Positions 16,043 to 25,240 of a DNA stretch of 64,000 bases are shown piece after piece. The notes beneath the pieces are model-generated. The model was not told the origin of the DNA and did no database searches. It worked only from the letters and a program-made list of their open reading frames with translations. Location: the NCBI GenBank assembly GCA_028284285.1, contig JANQSA010000001.1:310001-374000 (forward strand). Reading direction: 5' to 3'. How positions within the stretch are numbered: position 1 is the stretch's first letter; each line of letters starts with the position of its first letter. The DNA is from Croceivirga sp. Its GTDB lineage: Bacteria; Bacteroidota; Bacteroidia; Flavobacteriales; Flavobacteriaceae. The translations under genes and the position numbers were made by a program.

Positions 16043-17095
16043 TTATTGAGGTAATAATGCTGAGTTGTTGATAAAGGTTAGGGTATTTCCGAATTCCGAG
16101 CTGGAATCAGGGACCAAAATAAAGGTGCCAAAATTACCTTCTACTCCATTGGGTACACCAATTACCGCATCATTGCTTATACGCTCCCCGTTTACCGTAG
16201 CCCAAATGGGCAATGGTAGTATGGATTGGAACGGGAAGATAATTTCCTTGTTTTCCTGATAGTTCAATACTCCAAAGGAGTCCGGCAACCCTAAACCAAC
16301 AAAAAGCGTATCAACGGGTAAAATCCCAAAATTGATTCCGGTGGCGTCAATGAACAATTGCACATTGTCCACGCCAGGGCTAAGCATTATGGCATCCAAC
16401 CCAACAAAGGTGGCCGGTATGGTATTTTGGTTGAGTACTTTTTCAACCAAAAATAACTCAGGTGTAGCTGCATCGCCAATCACATAAAGGGTATAGGATC
16501 TTAATGCTTCCAGGTTGGCATTCAATGTCAAGGTCTGGCCGCCGTAAAGTACCACTAGATCAACGGTGCCATTATCTTCCTGGGCAATATTCAAATCAAT
16601 ATTGTAGTAGATGGTATCTGTAAATCCGGAACTCACGGGATCACCCGCTATTTCCACAGCTGCTACGTTTAGCGATGCAGTATCAGCACCATCTACCGCA
16701 TTCACCAATACAACCTGAGCGTTGGCAGGGTTTACATCAACACGAGTAACATCCTGGGTTACCTGATCGCCACGGGTCAATATTAATCGCCATACAAAGC
16801 GACCGGCCGTTTCATTGGTGACTTCAAAAGTTGGTGTTAAGCTATTCGGGTCACTTAAGGTAACCGAGGTGCCGGATGGTGCTTCGTCCAGTACCCATTG
16901 CTGTTCGAAGTCTTCTAAACCATTAACATCTTCTGAATCACTTCCATCCAATTGAATGGTGGTGCCCGATTCTTCGGTGAAAATCACTTGATCTTCTCCG
17001 GCGTCGGGAAGGAGCACCGTAAATTCTTGCTCATCATAGTCGCTGCACGCCAAAGATGCTAAAGCGGTGATAAGTAATACAGCTGTTTTTCTCAT
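16043..17095 (-). CDS. Surface lipoprotein with PKD-like and DUF4397-like parts, receptor partner
   Basis: 350 residues; lipobox ALASLAC (Cys17) followed by acidic residues (SDYDEQE), fitting the lipoprotein export signal of Bacteroidota for surface display. Residues about 30-125 look PKD/Ig-like (AGEDQVIF...TIQLDGSDSEDVNG, GRFVWRLILTRGD). Residues about 130-260 contain VVLVNAVDGADTASLNVAAVEI, as in DUF4397 domains. First gene of the receptor operon; its stop is 11 bases before the receptor ATG. By analogy with SusD-type partners it may bind the iron chelate at the surface, which is inference. Confidence 0.7.
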   Translation of the reverse strand: MRKTAVLLITALASLACSDYDEQEFTVLLPDAGEDQVIFTEESGTTIQLDGSDSEDVNGLEDFEQQWVLDEAPSGTSVTLSDPNSLTPTFEVTNETAGRFVWRLILTRGDQVTQDVTRVDVNPANAQVVLVNAVDGADTASLNVAAVEIAGDPVSSGFTDTIYYNIDLNIAQEDNGTVDLVVLYGGQTLTLNANLEALRSYTLYVIGDAATPELFLVEKVLNQNTIPATFVGLDAIMLSPGVDNVQLFIDATGINFGILPVDTLFVGLGLPDSFGVLNYQENKEIIFPFQSILPLPIWATVNGERISNDAVIGVPNGVEGNFGTFILVPDSSSEFGNTLTFINNSALLPQ

Positions 17096-17114
17096 TCTTT
17101 TCGATTCAAGAGGG

Positions 17115-17149
17115 CAAACCTATTAATTATTTTTAATAATTCTAAATAA
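17115..17149 (-). promoter_or_regulatory. Fur-type box 3 and -7 element of the lipoprotein-receptor operon
   Basis: Minus strand TTATTTAGAAT-T-ATTAAAAATAA (17149-17127), the exact consensus, followed 4 bases later by -7 element TAGGTTTG (17122-17115). ATG at 17095. Confidence 0.8.
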
Positions 17150-17184
17150 AAATAAGATTTTAAAAGGTAGTATGGGATTACGTA

Positions 17185-17907
17185 TTAGACCGAAGTTCTT
17201 GTCTTGCTTTCGCTGTTTTTTTGAAGCATACGGCAAACTGGTTTTTTATGAGTGTGGTGGCCAGATAGATACGCGCTATACACTTCCCGAGTTGGTTTTT
17301 TGATGAACTCTTTTTTACGTTTAATCCGAAGGATTTTAAAATGGGTTTGCCCTATAAGTTTTTTAAAATCTGCCCGGTGGTACATGGTAAATCCGTATTT
17401 TGGAAAAGACAGGTCGTACAGAAATTCTTTGACTGCAAATACCACTACCGTTTTTCCTCCGGGCTTTAAAACCCGATACAATTCCCGCAGAAACGCGACG
17501 GGATCTTGCCAAAAATAAATAGTGTTCACAGTTAGTATTTTGTCAAATTGTTGATCCGGGTAAGGGATGTGAACCCCGTCATACCATTGAAATACCGCTC
17601 GTTCTTGTTGTACATAGGTCGCATTAGTCTTTTGTGATTCTTCTACCATCAGGCGGGAGATTTCCAAACCAAAATAGTTAAGGCTTTCATGTATTTCCAG
17701 GAGTTTTGGTAAATGTTTGCAGTTGCCGTGACCCAGTTCTAAAATGGTATTGTTTGGGGATAAACTCAAAGCAGCAATCCCTTCAACAATCATGCTGATG
17801 TTGGAAGAATTCATTACATAGGCAATGTCCAGGCCCATTTGTCCCCTGGGACACCTCAATTGTGAAGCAAGTTGTCTTAATTCTCTTTTTGTAGGCTCTT
17901 TTTGCAT
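17185..17907 (-). CDS. Class I SAM-dependent methyltransferase
   Basis: 240 residues, Rossmann methyltransferase of the Methyltransf_11 type. Motif I is ILELGHGNCKHLPKL (Gly-rich loop, unusually GHGN instead of GCGTG), the SAM-ribose acidic residue is in YFGLEIS, motif II region FDKILTVNTIYFW and post-motif LYRVLKPGGKTVVVFA are clear. The basic C-terminus (HHTHKKPVCRMLQ) is unlike housekeeping enzymes. Substrate unknown. It follows the DUF6686 gene by 9 bases and shares its Fur-type box, so it is probably made under iron limitation. Confidence 0.8.
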   Translation of the reverse strand: MQKEPTKRELRQLASQLRCPRGQMGLDIAYVMNSSNISMIVEGIAALSLSPNNTILELGHGNCKHLPKLLEIHESLNYFGLEISRLMVEESQKTNATYVQQERAVFQWYDGVHIPYPDQQFDKILTVNTIYFWQDPVAFLRELYRVLKPGGKTVVVFAVKEFLYDLSFPKYGFTMYHRADFKKLIGQTHFKILRIKRKKEFIKKPTREVYSAYLSGHHTHKKPVCRMLQKNSESKTRTSV

Positions 17908-17916
17908 TCAGGAATT

Positions 17917-18297
17917 TTAATTGAGCACTACGGTATAGTCAACATTTTCTGCAGTAATCAATTCAGAAGAATCGGTAAGCCTGTTATTGAGCAAATTCTT
18001 CAACTCTTCCAGTTCTGCCCTGTTTAGCATAATCTGAAGATTGGATTGTAAGGTGGGAATCGGTATTTTACGTTTTATGTTACAACTGCAATACACCCTT
18101 TCCCAGTGGTCCGGATTCAATTGTTCTAAAAACCCTTGAAAATGGGTGAACTCTTTTTGGGTTAGTTCGAAGAAAATGTTACCGAAAGAAACCTGATACG
18201 ATTTACATACTTTGCATTGCAAAAGGAGTCCGTTCTTAGTATGATTAATGACCGTGGTATTATGGCACATATGACAATGGGATTTATAGTGTAGCAA
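17917..18297 (-). CDS. DUF6686-type zinc-ribbon-like protein
   Basis: 126 residues. N-terminal CHMCHNT...CKVCKSYQVSFGNIFFELT forms a four-Cys ribbon (C9-x2-C and C-x2-C), followed by a helical part and a second short CSC motif. This arrangement fits the small Bacteroidota family DUF6686; family name given from memory. Likely a metal-binding cytosolic protein without known activity. First gene of a two-gene operon with the methyltransferase; box 4 lies 28 bases before its ATG. Confidence 0.65.
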   Translation of the reverse strand: MLHYKSHCHMCHNTTVINHTKNGLLLQCKVCKSYQVSFGNIFFELTQKEFTHFQGFLEQLNPDHWERVYCSCNIKRKIPIPTLQSNLQIMLNRAELEELKNLLNNRLTDSSELITAENVDYTVVLN

Positions 18298-18324
18298 AAA
18301 ATTTACAAAGTGAAACTAATAATT

Positions 18325-18347
18325 TTATTTAGATTAATTAAAAATAA
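18325..18347 (-). promoter_or_regulatory. Fur-type box 4 upstream of DUF6686/methyltransferase
   Basis: Plus strand TTATTTAGATT-A-ATTAAAAATAA. It lies between the converging end of nothing and the ATG at 18297; a consensus -7 element is not clear on the minus strand (closest CACTTTG at about 18305-18311). Confidence 0.65.
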
Positions 18348-18396
18348 TAGTTTAAGGGAATTTCCCCTCAACCTAAAAAATTGGGTTGCTTAAAAT

Positions 18397-21300
18397 TTAG
18401 ATTGAGGTAACCCTCTCAAACCATTCTCTTACTTCCCCTCTTTTGGATATCGGTACTTCTTTTAATAGTTTTTGATATAGATCGAGAAACACTTTGGGGT
18501 GATCCGGGCGTTCCTTGATAAACTCAAGGATCAGTCGGTTAAATTTCTCCTTTCCAATTAATTCCTGTACCAGGTTCAAAGCGATAGCACCTTTGTTTTC
18601 TTCCATATAATCCGTGCCATCAGCATAAATTAGGGAAGGTTCGGTATTGGGTTCATTGTTTTTGTCCTTGGCATACTTGTCGGTTTTCTTTTCAGTAAGC
18701 AAATCAACCGCTTCGTCGCCTAAGTTCTCTTTTACAAATTGTAGACCCAAGGCTTCCGGTAAGCCCAGCATAAACATATCCGCACCTTGTACATTGGCAA
18801 TGGTCAGATTTTTTTGCAACCATAGTTTGGCCAATTCACTACCAATGGTTTGGTAGATATACGCTTTTTCTGGTAAGCCTTCGGTATTGGCTACCCAACC
18901 TTCCTTTTCAGAAAGTGCGATGGTGTTGGCAAATGTATACCGGTCTTCTTGCCAACGGTGTATTTCTATCAATTGAAGGTTATTGTCCACCGAATTTGTA
19001 CCAAAATTGGTTTCCATGAAAGCGGCTGCATTTTTAATGGCTTCTTGGTAAAGAGCCAGATTAAAAGTGTGAGTTGGTTTATGCAAAATGGAGTAAGCTA
19101 TCGTACCGGTATTACCTTTTACAACGGCATAATCTGAGGAACCTACATGCCAATTGAACACTTGGGGACTATCTACAGTATACGTTGCTACTGTACGACC
19201 GTCTTTGGTTTCCATTTTCCTTAAGTTTCCCCCTGTAAACGGTATTTGTCCTTCTTCCGTGCTAATGGTTAAGTTGCCCTTGACCCTATCGGCATCTGTA
19301 GCATGAACATTCTGAGTGAGCGCAAAAGTATCGTCTATGGGCGCCATTCTGGAATCTAAGCGGTTAAGGCCTTGTTCCTGACGTTTACGGTTTTCTAACA
19401 ATTCCCTGTCCCTGTCATAACCAATTACGGGCAAAAATTCTTGCACACTGCCAAAGCTTCCTTTGTTGGTTAAATCTGCCTGAAACTCATTCTGTACAAA
19501 ACCGACATATTGCTTGTTGCCTTCCAATGAAAGCTGCAATAAGCTATCTTTCTGTAAAGCTTTTGGGATAAGATAACCTGTTAGATTTTGCTCGGTATCC
19601 CCTTTTACTATTTTTAGCGTTTGCTCATTCAGCTTAACGTCGGTCAATTGGGCAAAATCTTTAGTATTTAAAAATAAGGTATCCACTCCTTTTTGATTGT
19701 TCAACGTGATATTCGCAGAAAACTCTGCCTTCCTTTCCGAAGGAAAAAGGTCAAGCTTTACATCCAAGGTTTGGTATTTGGGCTGCGGTTTGGTTTCCAA
19801 ATACTTGTATTTCTTTTCATACTCTGCATCTAATCGTTCTTCTTCTGCCTCTGGGATAAAGTTTCCGTTGTCATACACATTTTTGGTAATAAAGGACATC
19901 AAAAACCAGAACAGTCCAAAAAACACCACCATCACAACTTTGGAAACTGAACCAAGTTGCCTGTTTTTTAGAGAGAGTCGGTTTTTCCATTTTTTGTCGG
20001 CGCCGCGCTTCCATAGCCAAATCCCGGCCATAACCAAGGCCATTGCCAGTGCCAACCACAATAAGAAAAACCAAATAGCCGACTGTTGAAATATCCCATA
20101 GCCGCTTATTTCTGAATAATCTTCTATTCCAGGGGTAAAACCATATCCCACCCTAAGGTCTTCAATAATACCCATATCAAAGGAAATAATTAGGAAAATA
20201 AAAAAGCCAACACAAAGAATATGGGTAAATACCCGATGACTAGTTAACGCCCCAACAAAAAACACTAAGGATACCCATAGCACAAAATTTAAGAAGGCCC
20301 AGCGGTAGAGTAGAATGTCTTCTACAAACCTTCCCAAATCAATATAAGAAGCACCACCCAACAATACCTGGGTAAATAAGGAAACCAAAATAAAGCTTAG
20401 GCTCAAGATAAAGGATAGTCCTATAACGGCTGCCAATCTTGAAAGTTGGGTTACCCAAACAGGTATGGGTAAAGAATCCGTTATTTGCCAGATATTCACG
20501 GTTTTATCTTTGAAAAACAGCTCGCCTGCCCAAATCATGATCAACATGGTAACAAAAACACCCCATTGCAATCTGAAATAGGTCATGTTGCTACTTATGG
20601 GATGTTCATTACCGATGTAATAGGTCGCATTCCAGGTAACATTTTGCATAAAGACCATCAATAAAATAATACCTAGAACAATCTTAAAGGAGACAGGACG
20701 AACAATGTTCATGAACTCTAATTTTGATAGCGACCATAATTTGGTCAGAAAATTGGAAACCTGATATTGTTTCACCACCTCTGGTAATTTTATGGATGCA
20801 GCGGAAAACTCGCCTTTCTTGAGTTCTCTAATTTTTTTGGATTTATCGGTACCCGCCTGTATAAAGTATTTAAAGGAAAACCTCATATAGGAGGCAACGG
20901 CAAGAATAAGGGCCAGACCCATCCAAGCCAGCCTGTTCTGCAAAATATACCCCGAAAGCGCAAACAAGGCGGTGTTTTTCTCTTCAGGCGTCAATAACTC
21001 TGTATAGTGTTGGGCAGCCACAAACCCTCCGGAGTCCGCCAAGATGTAAGCCATTAAATTATCACCCCCACCGGTCTCATAAGAAGTCTGTGCAATTAAA
21101 AATAGAATAACCACCAAAAAAACGGCTAAGTAGCTGGTTGCAATTTTTCTGGTAAATACTATAGAAAAGAATACCAGGGTCACATAAAAAAAGAGATTGG
21201 GAATGGTAAACATCACCCAACCGTGAAATAGGGGAGCCCATTGTACAGGACCAAAACGACTTGCCTCGCCAATACCGGAATAAGGTACTAGCAAATGCCC

Positions 21301-21666
21301 TAAAATCATACCTGTACTTAGGATAACGAGATACAAGAAAGCGGCCAAAAACCGACCGACAAAAAACTGTTTGTCATTAATGGGCATGGCATACGTCCAC
21401 TCAGCAGATTTATAGCGGATTTCTTTGTAAAGTACTCCGCCCGTTGCTATAGCGATTATGATAATCATAAGCATACCCATACCGGCGTAGTTACGGTATA
21501 CTATACTGGAAGCATTCATGAGTACACCTTCATTGGCAAAAAAATCGAAAGTACCCTTGGTGTACCATATCATCTGAAACGCCAACATGATGAAGAAAAT
21601 AAGGGTTACCCAACTAAATATTCGCTGTTTAAGCTCGTTTTTTACTATGGATGCTATCGTTTTCAT
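18397..21666 (-). CDS. ABC-2 permease fused to a degenerate M1 peptidase domain
   Basis: 1089 residues. About twelve membrane helices in two ABC-2-type halves (residues 1-270 and about 310-590) precede an extracytoplasmic region with an M1-aminopeptidase-like beta domain (about 640-860) and catalytic-like domain (860-1089). In active M1 enzymes the zinc site is HExxH-x18-E; here the aligned segment is GSELAKLWL (about 942-950) followed by ANVQGADMFMLGLPEAL, so both His ligands and the distal Glu are replaced. ANVQGA itself is conserved, which fixes the alignment. The domain is therefore probably a binding module. Partner ATPase gene ends one base upstream. Last gene of the eight-gene operon. 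Confidence 0.8.
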   Translation of the reverse strand: MKTIASIVKNELKQRIFSWVTLIFFIMLAFQMIWYTKGTFDFFANEGVLMNASSIVYRNYAGMGMLMIIIIAIATGGVLYKEIRYKSAEWTYAMPINDKQFFVGRFLAAFLYLVILSTGMILGHLLVPYSGIGEASRFGPVQWAPLFHGWVMFTIPNLFFYVTLVFFSIVFTRKIATSYLAVFLVVILFLIAQTSYETGGGDNLMAYILADSGGFVAAQHYTELLTPEEKNTALFALSGYILQNRLAWMGLALILAVASYMRFSFKYFIQAGTDKSKKIRELKKGEFSAASIKLPEVVKQYQVSNFLTKLWSLSKLEFMNIVRPVSFKIVLGIILLMVFMQNVTWNATYYIGNEHPISSNMTYFRLQWGVFVTMLIMIWAGELFFKDKTVNIWQITDSLPIPVWVTQLSRLAAVIGLSFILSLSFILVSLFTQVLLGGASYIDLGRFVEDILLYRWAFLNFVLWVSLVFFVGALTSHRVFTHILCVGFFIFLIISFDMGIIEDLRVGYGFTPGIEDYSEISGYGIFQQSAIWFFLLWLALAMALVMAGIWLWKRGADKKWKNRLSLKNRQLGSVSKVVMVVFFGLFWFLMSFITKNVYDNGNFIPEAEEERLDAEYEKKYKYLETKPQPKYQTLDVKLDLFPSERKAEFSANITLNNQKGVDTLFLNTKDFAQLTDVKLNEQTLKIVKGDTEQNLTGYLIPKALQKDSLLQLSLEGNKQYVGFVQNEFQADLTNKGSFGSVQEFLPVIGYDRDRELLENRKRQEQGLNRLDSRMAPIDDTFALTQNVHATDADRVKGNLTISTEEGQIPFTGGNLRKMETKDGRTVATYTVDSPQVFNWHVGSSDYAVVKGNTGTIAYSILHKPTHTFNLALYQEAIKNAAAFMETNFGTNSVDNNLQLIEIHRWQEDRYTFANTIALSEKEGWVANTEGLPEKAYIYQTIGSELAKLWLQKNLTIANVQGADMFMLGLPEALGLQFVKENLGDEAVDLLTEKKTDKYAKDKNNEPNTEPSLIYADGTDYMEENKGAIALNLVQELIGKEKFNRLILEFIKERPDHPKVFLDLYQKLLKEVPISKRGEVREWFERVTSI

Positions 21667-21667
21667 A

Positions 21668-22537
21668 TCAATTTTCGCTTAAGATTTTAAAGTAGGCATC
21701 TTCCAATGATGGTGCTTTGATATCAAATCCTCCAGGAGGCATGTCATCTGACATAACCGTAATCATCAATTTACCGGCAAAAAAACGTTGGGAAATGACC
21801 TTAAATTTTTCCTGATAGTGTGCCAGTTTATTTTTTGGAATGGGCATCTCATAGAGTTTCCCCCGCATGGCCTCTTCTACTTCATCCGGTTTACCGGTCA
21901 GTACTACCTTACCATTCCCAATAATGGCCATGTCTGAACAAAGGGTACTAACATCTTCCACAATGTGGGTAGAAAGAATGACCACGGCATTTTCGCCCAA
22001 TTCAGACAATAAATTATAGAAACGGTTACGTTCCATCGGGTCCAAACCCGCGGTAGGTTCATCAACAATAATCAACTCCGGATCCCCCAATAAGGCCTGA
22101 GCAATACCAAATCGTTGCTTCATCCCTCCAGAATAGCCATCCAACTTTTTATTTCGAACATCATAAAGGTTTACTTTTTGCAAAAGGGCTTCCACCGTTT
22201 CTTTTCGTTCCCCTTTATGTACAATACCCTTCATGTCGGCAATATGTATCAGCAACTCCTCTGCCGTTACATTGGGATATACCCCAAATTCCTGAGGCAG
22301 ATATCCAAGCGTTTTTCTCAATGCCTCAGGTTGTTTTAACACATTAATCCCATTAAAATCAATTTCACCGGTATCGGGATCCTGTAACGTTGCTATAATG
22401 CGCATTAGGGTTGATTTTCCGGCTCCATTCTGGCCCAAAAGGCCAAACATCCCTTTGCCAATGGTCAGGGAAACATTTTTTAAGGCCTGTACTCCATTAG
22501 GATAGGTTTTGGATAGATTTTCTATTTTTAGTTTCAT
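21668..22537 (-). CDS. ABC transporter ATP-binding protein
   Basis: 289 residues. Walker A GLLGQNGAGKST, Q-loop YLPQEFG, signature YSGGMKQR, Walker B LIIVDEPTAGLDP and switch His STHIVEDV are all intact, followed by an about 80-residue C-terminal extension. It energises the permease encoded next to it, moving an unknown substrate, most likely outward given the ABC-2 class. Translationally close (1-base gap) to the permease gene and 7 bases after the MATE gene. Confidence 0.9.
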   Translation of the reverse strand: MKLKIENLSKTYPNGVQALKNVSLTIGKGMFGLLGQNGAGKSTLMRIIATLQDPDTGEIDFNGINVLKQPEALRKTLGYLPQEFGVYPNVTAEELLIHIADMKGIVHKGERKETVEALLQKVNLYDVRNKKLDGYSGGMKQRFGIAQALLGDPELIIVDEPTAGLDPMERNRFYNLLSELGENAVVILSTHIVEDVSTLCSDMAIIGNGKVVLTGKPDEVEEAMRGKLYEMPIPKNKLAHYQEKFKVISQRFFAGKLMITVMSDDMPPGGFDIKAPSLEDAYFKILSEN

Positions 22538-22544
22538 AGTGTTT

Positions 22545-23918
22545 TCATTTTTCTGTTATTTCTATAGTTGGATGGTTCTCTAACGCTTTAAAGCTTTTAA
22601 AAACTACATATCCTAACCAGAGCGTTACCACAATGTCTATAATGGTGGAGCCATAATACACACCACCAATGCCCATCAATCTGGGTAGAAAAATCATGGC
22701 CGGGACGTAGAATACTAGCTGTCTGGCCAGGCCGATTATGCTGGCGTATTTGGGTTGTTCAATAGCTGGTAAATGGGTGAGCGCCATAAATACAAAGGGT
22801 AAAAAGGGAATAATGGCCATGTATACTCTAAAGTGTACTACCTCGGAAGGGGTCATTATCTTTTCCGGTAACACCATTTGTACTCCTGTTGAGGGGAAAA
22901 GCATCAGGAAGAGCCAGAACGGTAGGACTAACCAAAACCCGGTCTTACAAAAGAGAATGAAACTATGTTTGACCCTATGGTATTGGCCGGCTCCAAAATT
23001 GACACCTTCAACAGGCTGTAATGCCCGCATTAGGCCAAATAGCGGTGTCATTAGAAAAAGTAGAATTCTATTAGCTGCTGCAAAAAATGCCAAATCCTCA
23101 TCAGTACCGTAATTCACCACTGCATTGAAGACCACAATAGCCTGAATAAGTCCCATTAGACTCAATATAAACCCTGGAAAACCCAACTTCACTATGGAAT
23201 GAAATACCGGTTTATCATAAAAAATAGCGTTGATATTACCTGCAAAAGAAGCGCTTCCCCGGGCAAAGTAGGTATAACCCACGATGCAGTAGACCAACAT
23301 TCCAATGTTTGTGGCCCAGGCAGCGCCGTCAACATCCATGTCCAAATACAGAATAGCCAAAGGGGTAAGAATTAGATTTACTATTAGGCCGTATGCCATA
23401 AAAATAGCAGCGGTCATCATCTTTCCTTCAGCGCGAATAATCATATTGAGTTGCAGGCCGTATACCCATAAGGGGAATGCCAGTAACGTAATCCTAAAGT
23501 AGCGAACACCATAGTCCAAAATTTCTCCTGAACCTCCCATCATCTGTATCAGCGGTGTTGCTAAAAAGTAAGAGGGAATGGCAAATAGCAAACTGCCAAG
23601 GATGGTGAATAAGGTGGAATTGGGAATAACTTTTTGCAAAGCTTCCACATCGTTCTTTCCCAATAACACACTCAGGTGATTTCCCGCTCCCGTACCCACC
23701 CATGAGCCTATACCCAACGCCATGGAAGTAAGGGGATAAGCAAGGGCGACTCCCGATAATGCGGTTTCATTCAGTAATTGACCAATGTAAATCGTGTCCA
23801 TAAAGGCATTGAGACCATATAGGACCATGGCGAAAATAGCGGGTAAAGACAAGGTCCACATCACCTTGTTAAGGTTGGCGGTCAGTATGAACTTTTTTTG
23901 GTCTTTATCTATTTCCAA
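22545..23918 (-). CDS. MATE-family efflux transporter
   Basis: 457 residues with twelve predicted helices. The first helix reads LNKVMWTLSLPAIFAMVLYGLNAFMDTIYIGQL, the standard MatE start, and the second repeat begins KLGFPGFILSLMGLIQAIVVFNAVVNYG. NorM/DinF-like exporters expel drugs or secondary metabolites against Na+ or H+. Within an iron-controlled operon with methyltransferases and a TonB receptor it could export a metallophore or its breakdown product; that is inference. Confidence 0.9.
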   Translation of the reverse strand: MEIDKDQKKFILTANLNKVMWTLSLPAIFAMVLYGLNAFMDTIYIGQLLNETALSGVALAYPLTSMALGIGSWVGTGAGNHLSVLLGKNDVEALQKVIPNSTLFTILGSLLFAIPSYFLATPLIQMMGGSGEILDYGVRYFRITLLAFPLWVYGLQLNMIIRAEGKMMTAAIFMAYGLIVNLILTPLAILYLDMDVDGAAWATNIGMLVYCIVGYTYFARGSASFAGNINAIFYDKPVFHSIVKLGFPGFILSLMGLIQAIVVFNAVVNYGTDEDLAFFAAANRILLFLMTPLFGLMRALQPVEGVNFGAGQYHRVKHSFILFCKTGFWLVLPFWLFLMLFPSTGVQMVLPEKIMTPSEVVHFRVYMAIIPFLPFVFMALTHLPAIEQPKYASIIGLARQLVFYVPAMIFLPRLMGIGGVYYGSTIIDIVVTLWLGYVVFKSFKALENHPTIEITEK

Positions 23919-23968
23919 AATCAGATTTTTAGTGTTCCTGGTTTAATCATGGGAATGCAGTTTAAGAT

Positions 23969-24649
23969 TTATGTAGGTTTTTGTGTTATCCATGCACTGT
24001 AAATTGAAGCTTGAAAAAAACGGGTAGGCGGCTTGAAACCAGCGCGAACCAGGAGTTTACTCAATTCCTCTTCCGAGGTACGATATAATTGTTTTATTCG
24101 CTCTAATCGTTCATCAATCTCTCTATGGGTCAAATAGTTGGGTAATAAACTCCGGAGAACTTCCAGATTGCCCCGCAGTTGTTCTTTATTGCCAAATATT
24201 CCCATGATGATGAAGGGCGCACCAGGTTGCAGTCGTTTTCGGATTGCTGTGAGAAGCCCCAGTTTTTCATTGGGGTATTGAATAAAGTGCAGCACCAGGA
24301 TAAGGGTAGCGGCACCAAATTGATTGTGATTTTTAAGCTGGGCTACTTTGCCCGTAAAGAATTCGATATTTTCATGTAAAGCCAACTTTTCTTGGGCAAC
24401 GTGTATCATTTCCGGAGAGGGGTCTACTCCTGTAATTGACCATGCTTCATCAGCTTTTTTTAATGCCAGTATTTCATTACCGGTACCACATCCAACAGCA
24501 AGCATTGTTTTTTCAACAGTATTCTCGAGGAGTTTGGGCAAAATGGTCATGAAATAATCATAATTCGGAATCCATTGTTGTACGAACTCATCGTAGTTGT
24601 TAGCGCGCTCCCCTTCAAATACGGCGTGATTGTTTGCTGCTGTTTCCAT
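23969..24649 (-). CDS. Class I SAM-dependent methyltransferase
   Basis: 226 residues. N-terminal FEGERANNYDEFVQQWIPNYDYF resembles CmoA/small-molecule methyltransferases; motif I MLAVGCGTGNEILAL, acidic residue GVDPSPEMIH, motif II FGAATLILVLHFI, post-motif I RLQPGAPFIIMG. Substrate unknown. Its start abuts the end of the ICMT-like gene at 24650, and a 50-base gap separates it from the MATE gene, the largest gap of the operon. Confidence 0.85.
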   Translation of the reverse strand: METAANNHAVFEGERANNYDEFVQQWIPNYDYFMTILPKLLENTVEKTMLAVGCGTGNEILALKKADEAWSITGVDPSPEMIHVAQEKLALHENIEFFTGKVAQLKNHNQFGAATLILVLHFIQYPNEKLGLLTAIRKRLQPGAPFIIMGIFGNKEQLRGNLEVLRSLLPNYLTHREIDERLERIKQLYRTSEEELSKLLVRAGFKPPTRFFQASIYSAWITQKPT

Positions 24650-25240
24650 TTAAAATAGTCTGGGGATTAATCGTTTTGTTTTTTGTTTGTAGGCGATATA
24701 CGCCTCGCCAAATTTCGTTTGCATCATTTGTTCCTCTTTGCCTACCCGTAAAAAATACAAAAGCCCAAAACTGACGAATCCCGATAATCCGGCGATATAG
24801 TTTTGTAGCAATAGAGCCTGGCAGATTACCCAGAGCCAAATAGCGGTGTACATAGGGTGTCGTATGTATTTATAAACGCCTGTGTTCACCAGGCTATGCT
24901 GTTCGCGAATTTCCAGACTGGCAGACCAGTTGCGCCCAAGATCACGATGTGAGCGATAGAATAGAATACTTGCCGGCGACAATAGCACCATACCTATTAC
25001 GCCTAAAATATCGGGCAGATGGTAATCGGCAAAGTCAAACCATGGTGTGGCAACATAAACTGCCGGCAAAAGTATCATGCCTAGTGCTGTACATCCCAAT
25101 AACCATTTTTCCTGAGTGCTTTTTTGATTAACCTGAATTACATTGGACTTGTTACGTTGCGCATAGGGGTAGCGGATAATGAACATGCTTACCCAAAAGA
25201 CCATAAACGATATTTCAAATACCAATTGTATCATATCCAT
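24650..25240 (-). CDS. ICMT/PEMT-family membrane methyltransferase
   Basis: 196 residues with about five membrane helices. The isoprenylcysteine carboxyl methyltransferase-like signature LVNTGVYKYIRHPMYTAIWLW carries the SAM-binding RHP-x-Y, and the C-terminal GKEEQMMQTKFGEAYIAYKQKTKRLIP is typical of the family. Bacterial members methylate lipids or small hydrophobic compounds; substrate unknown. It overlaps the preceding gene by 10 bases. Confidence 0.85.
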   Translation of the reverse strand: MDMIQLVFEISFMVFWVSMFIIRYPYAQRNKSNVIQVNQKSTQEKWLLGCTALGMILLPAVYVATPWFDFADYHLPDILGVIGMVLLSPASILFYRSHRDLGRNWSASLEIREQHSLVNTGVYKYIRHPMYTAIWLWVICQALLLQNYIAGLSGFVSFGLLYFLRVGKEEQMMQTKFGEAYIAYKQKTKRLIPRLF

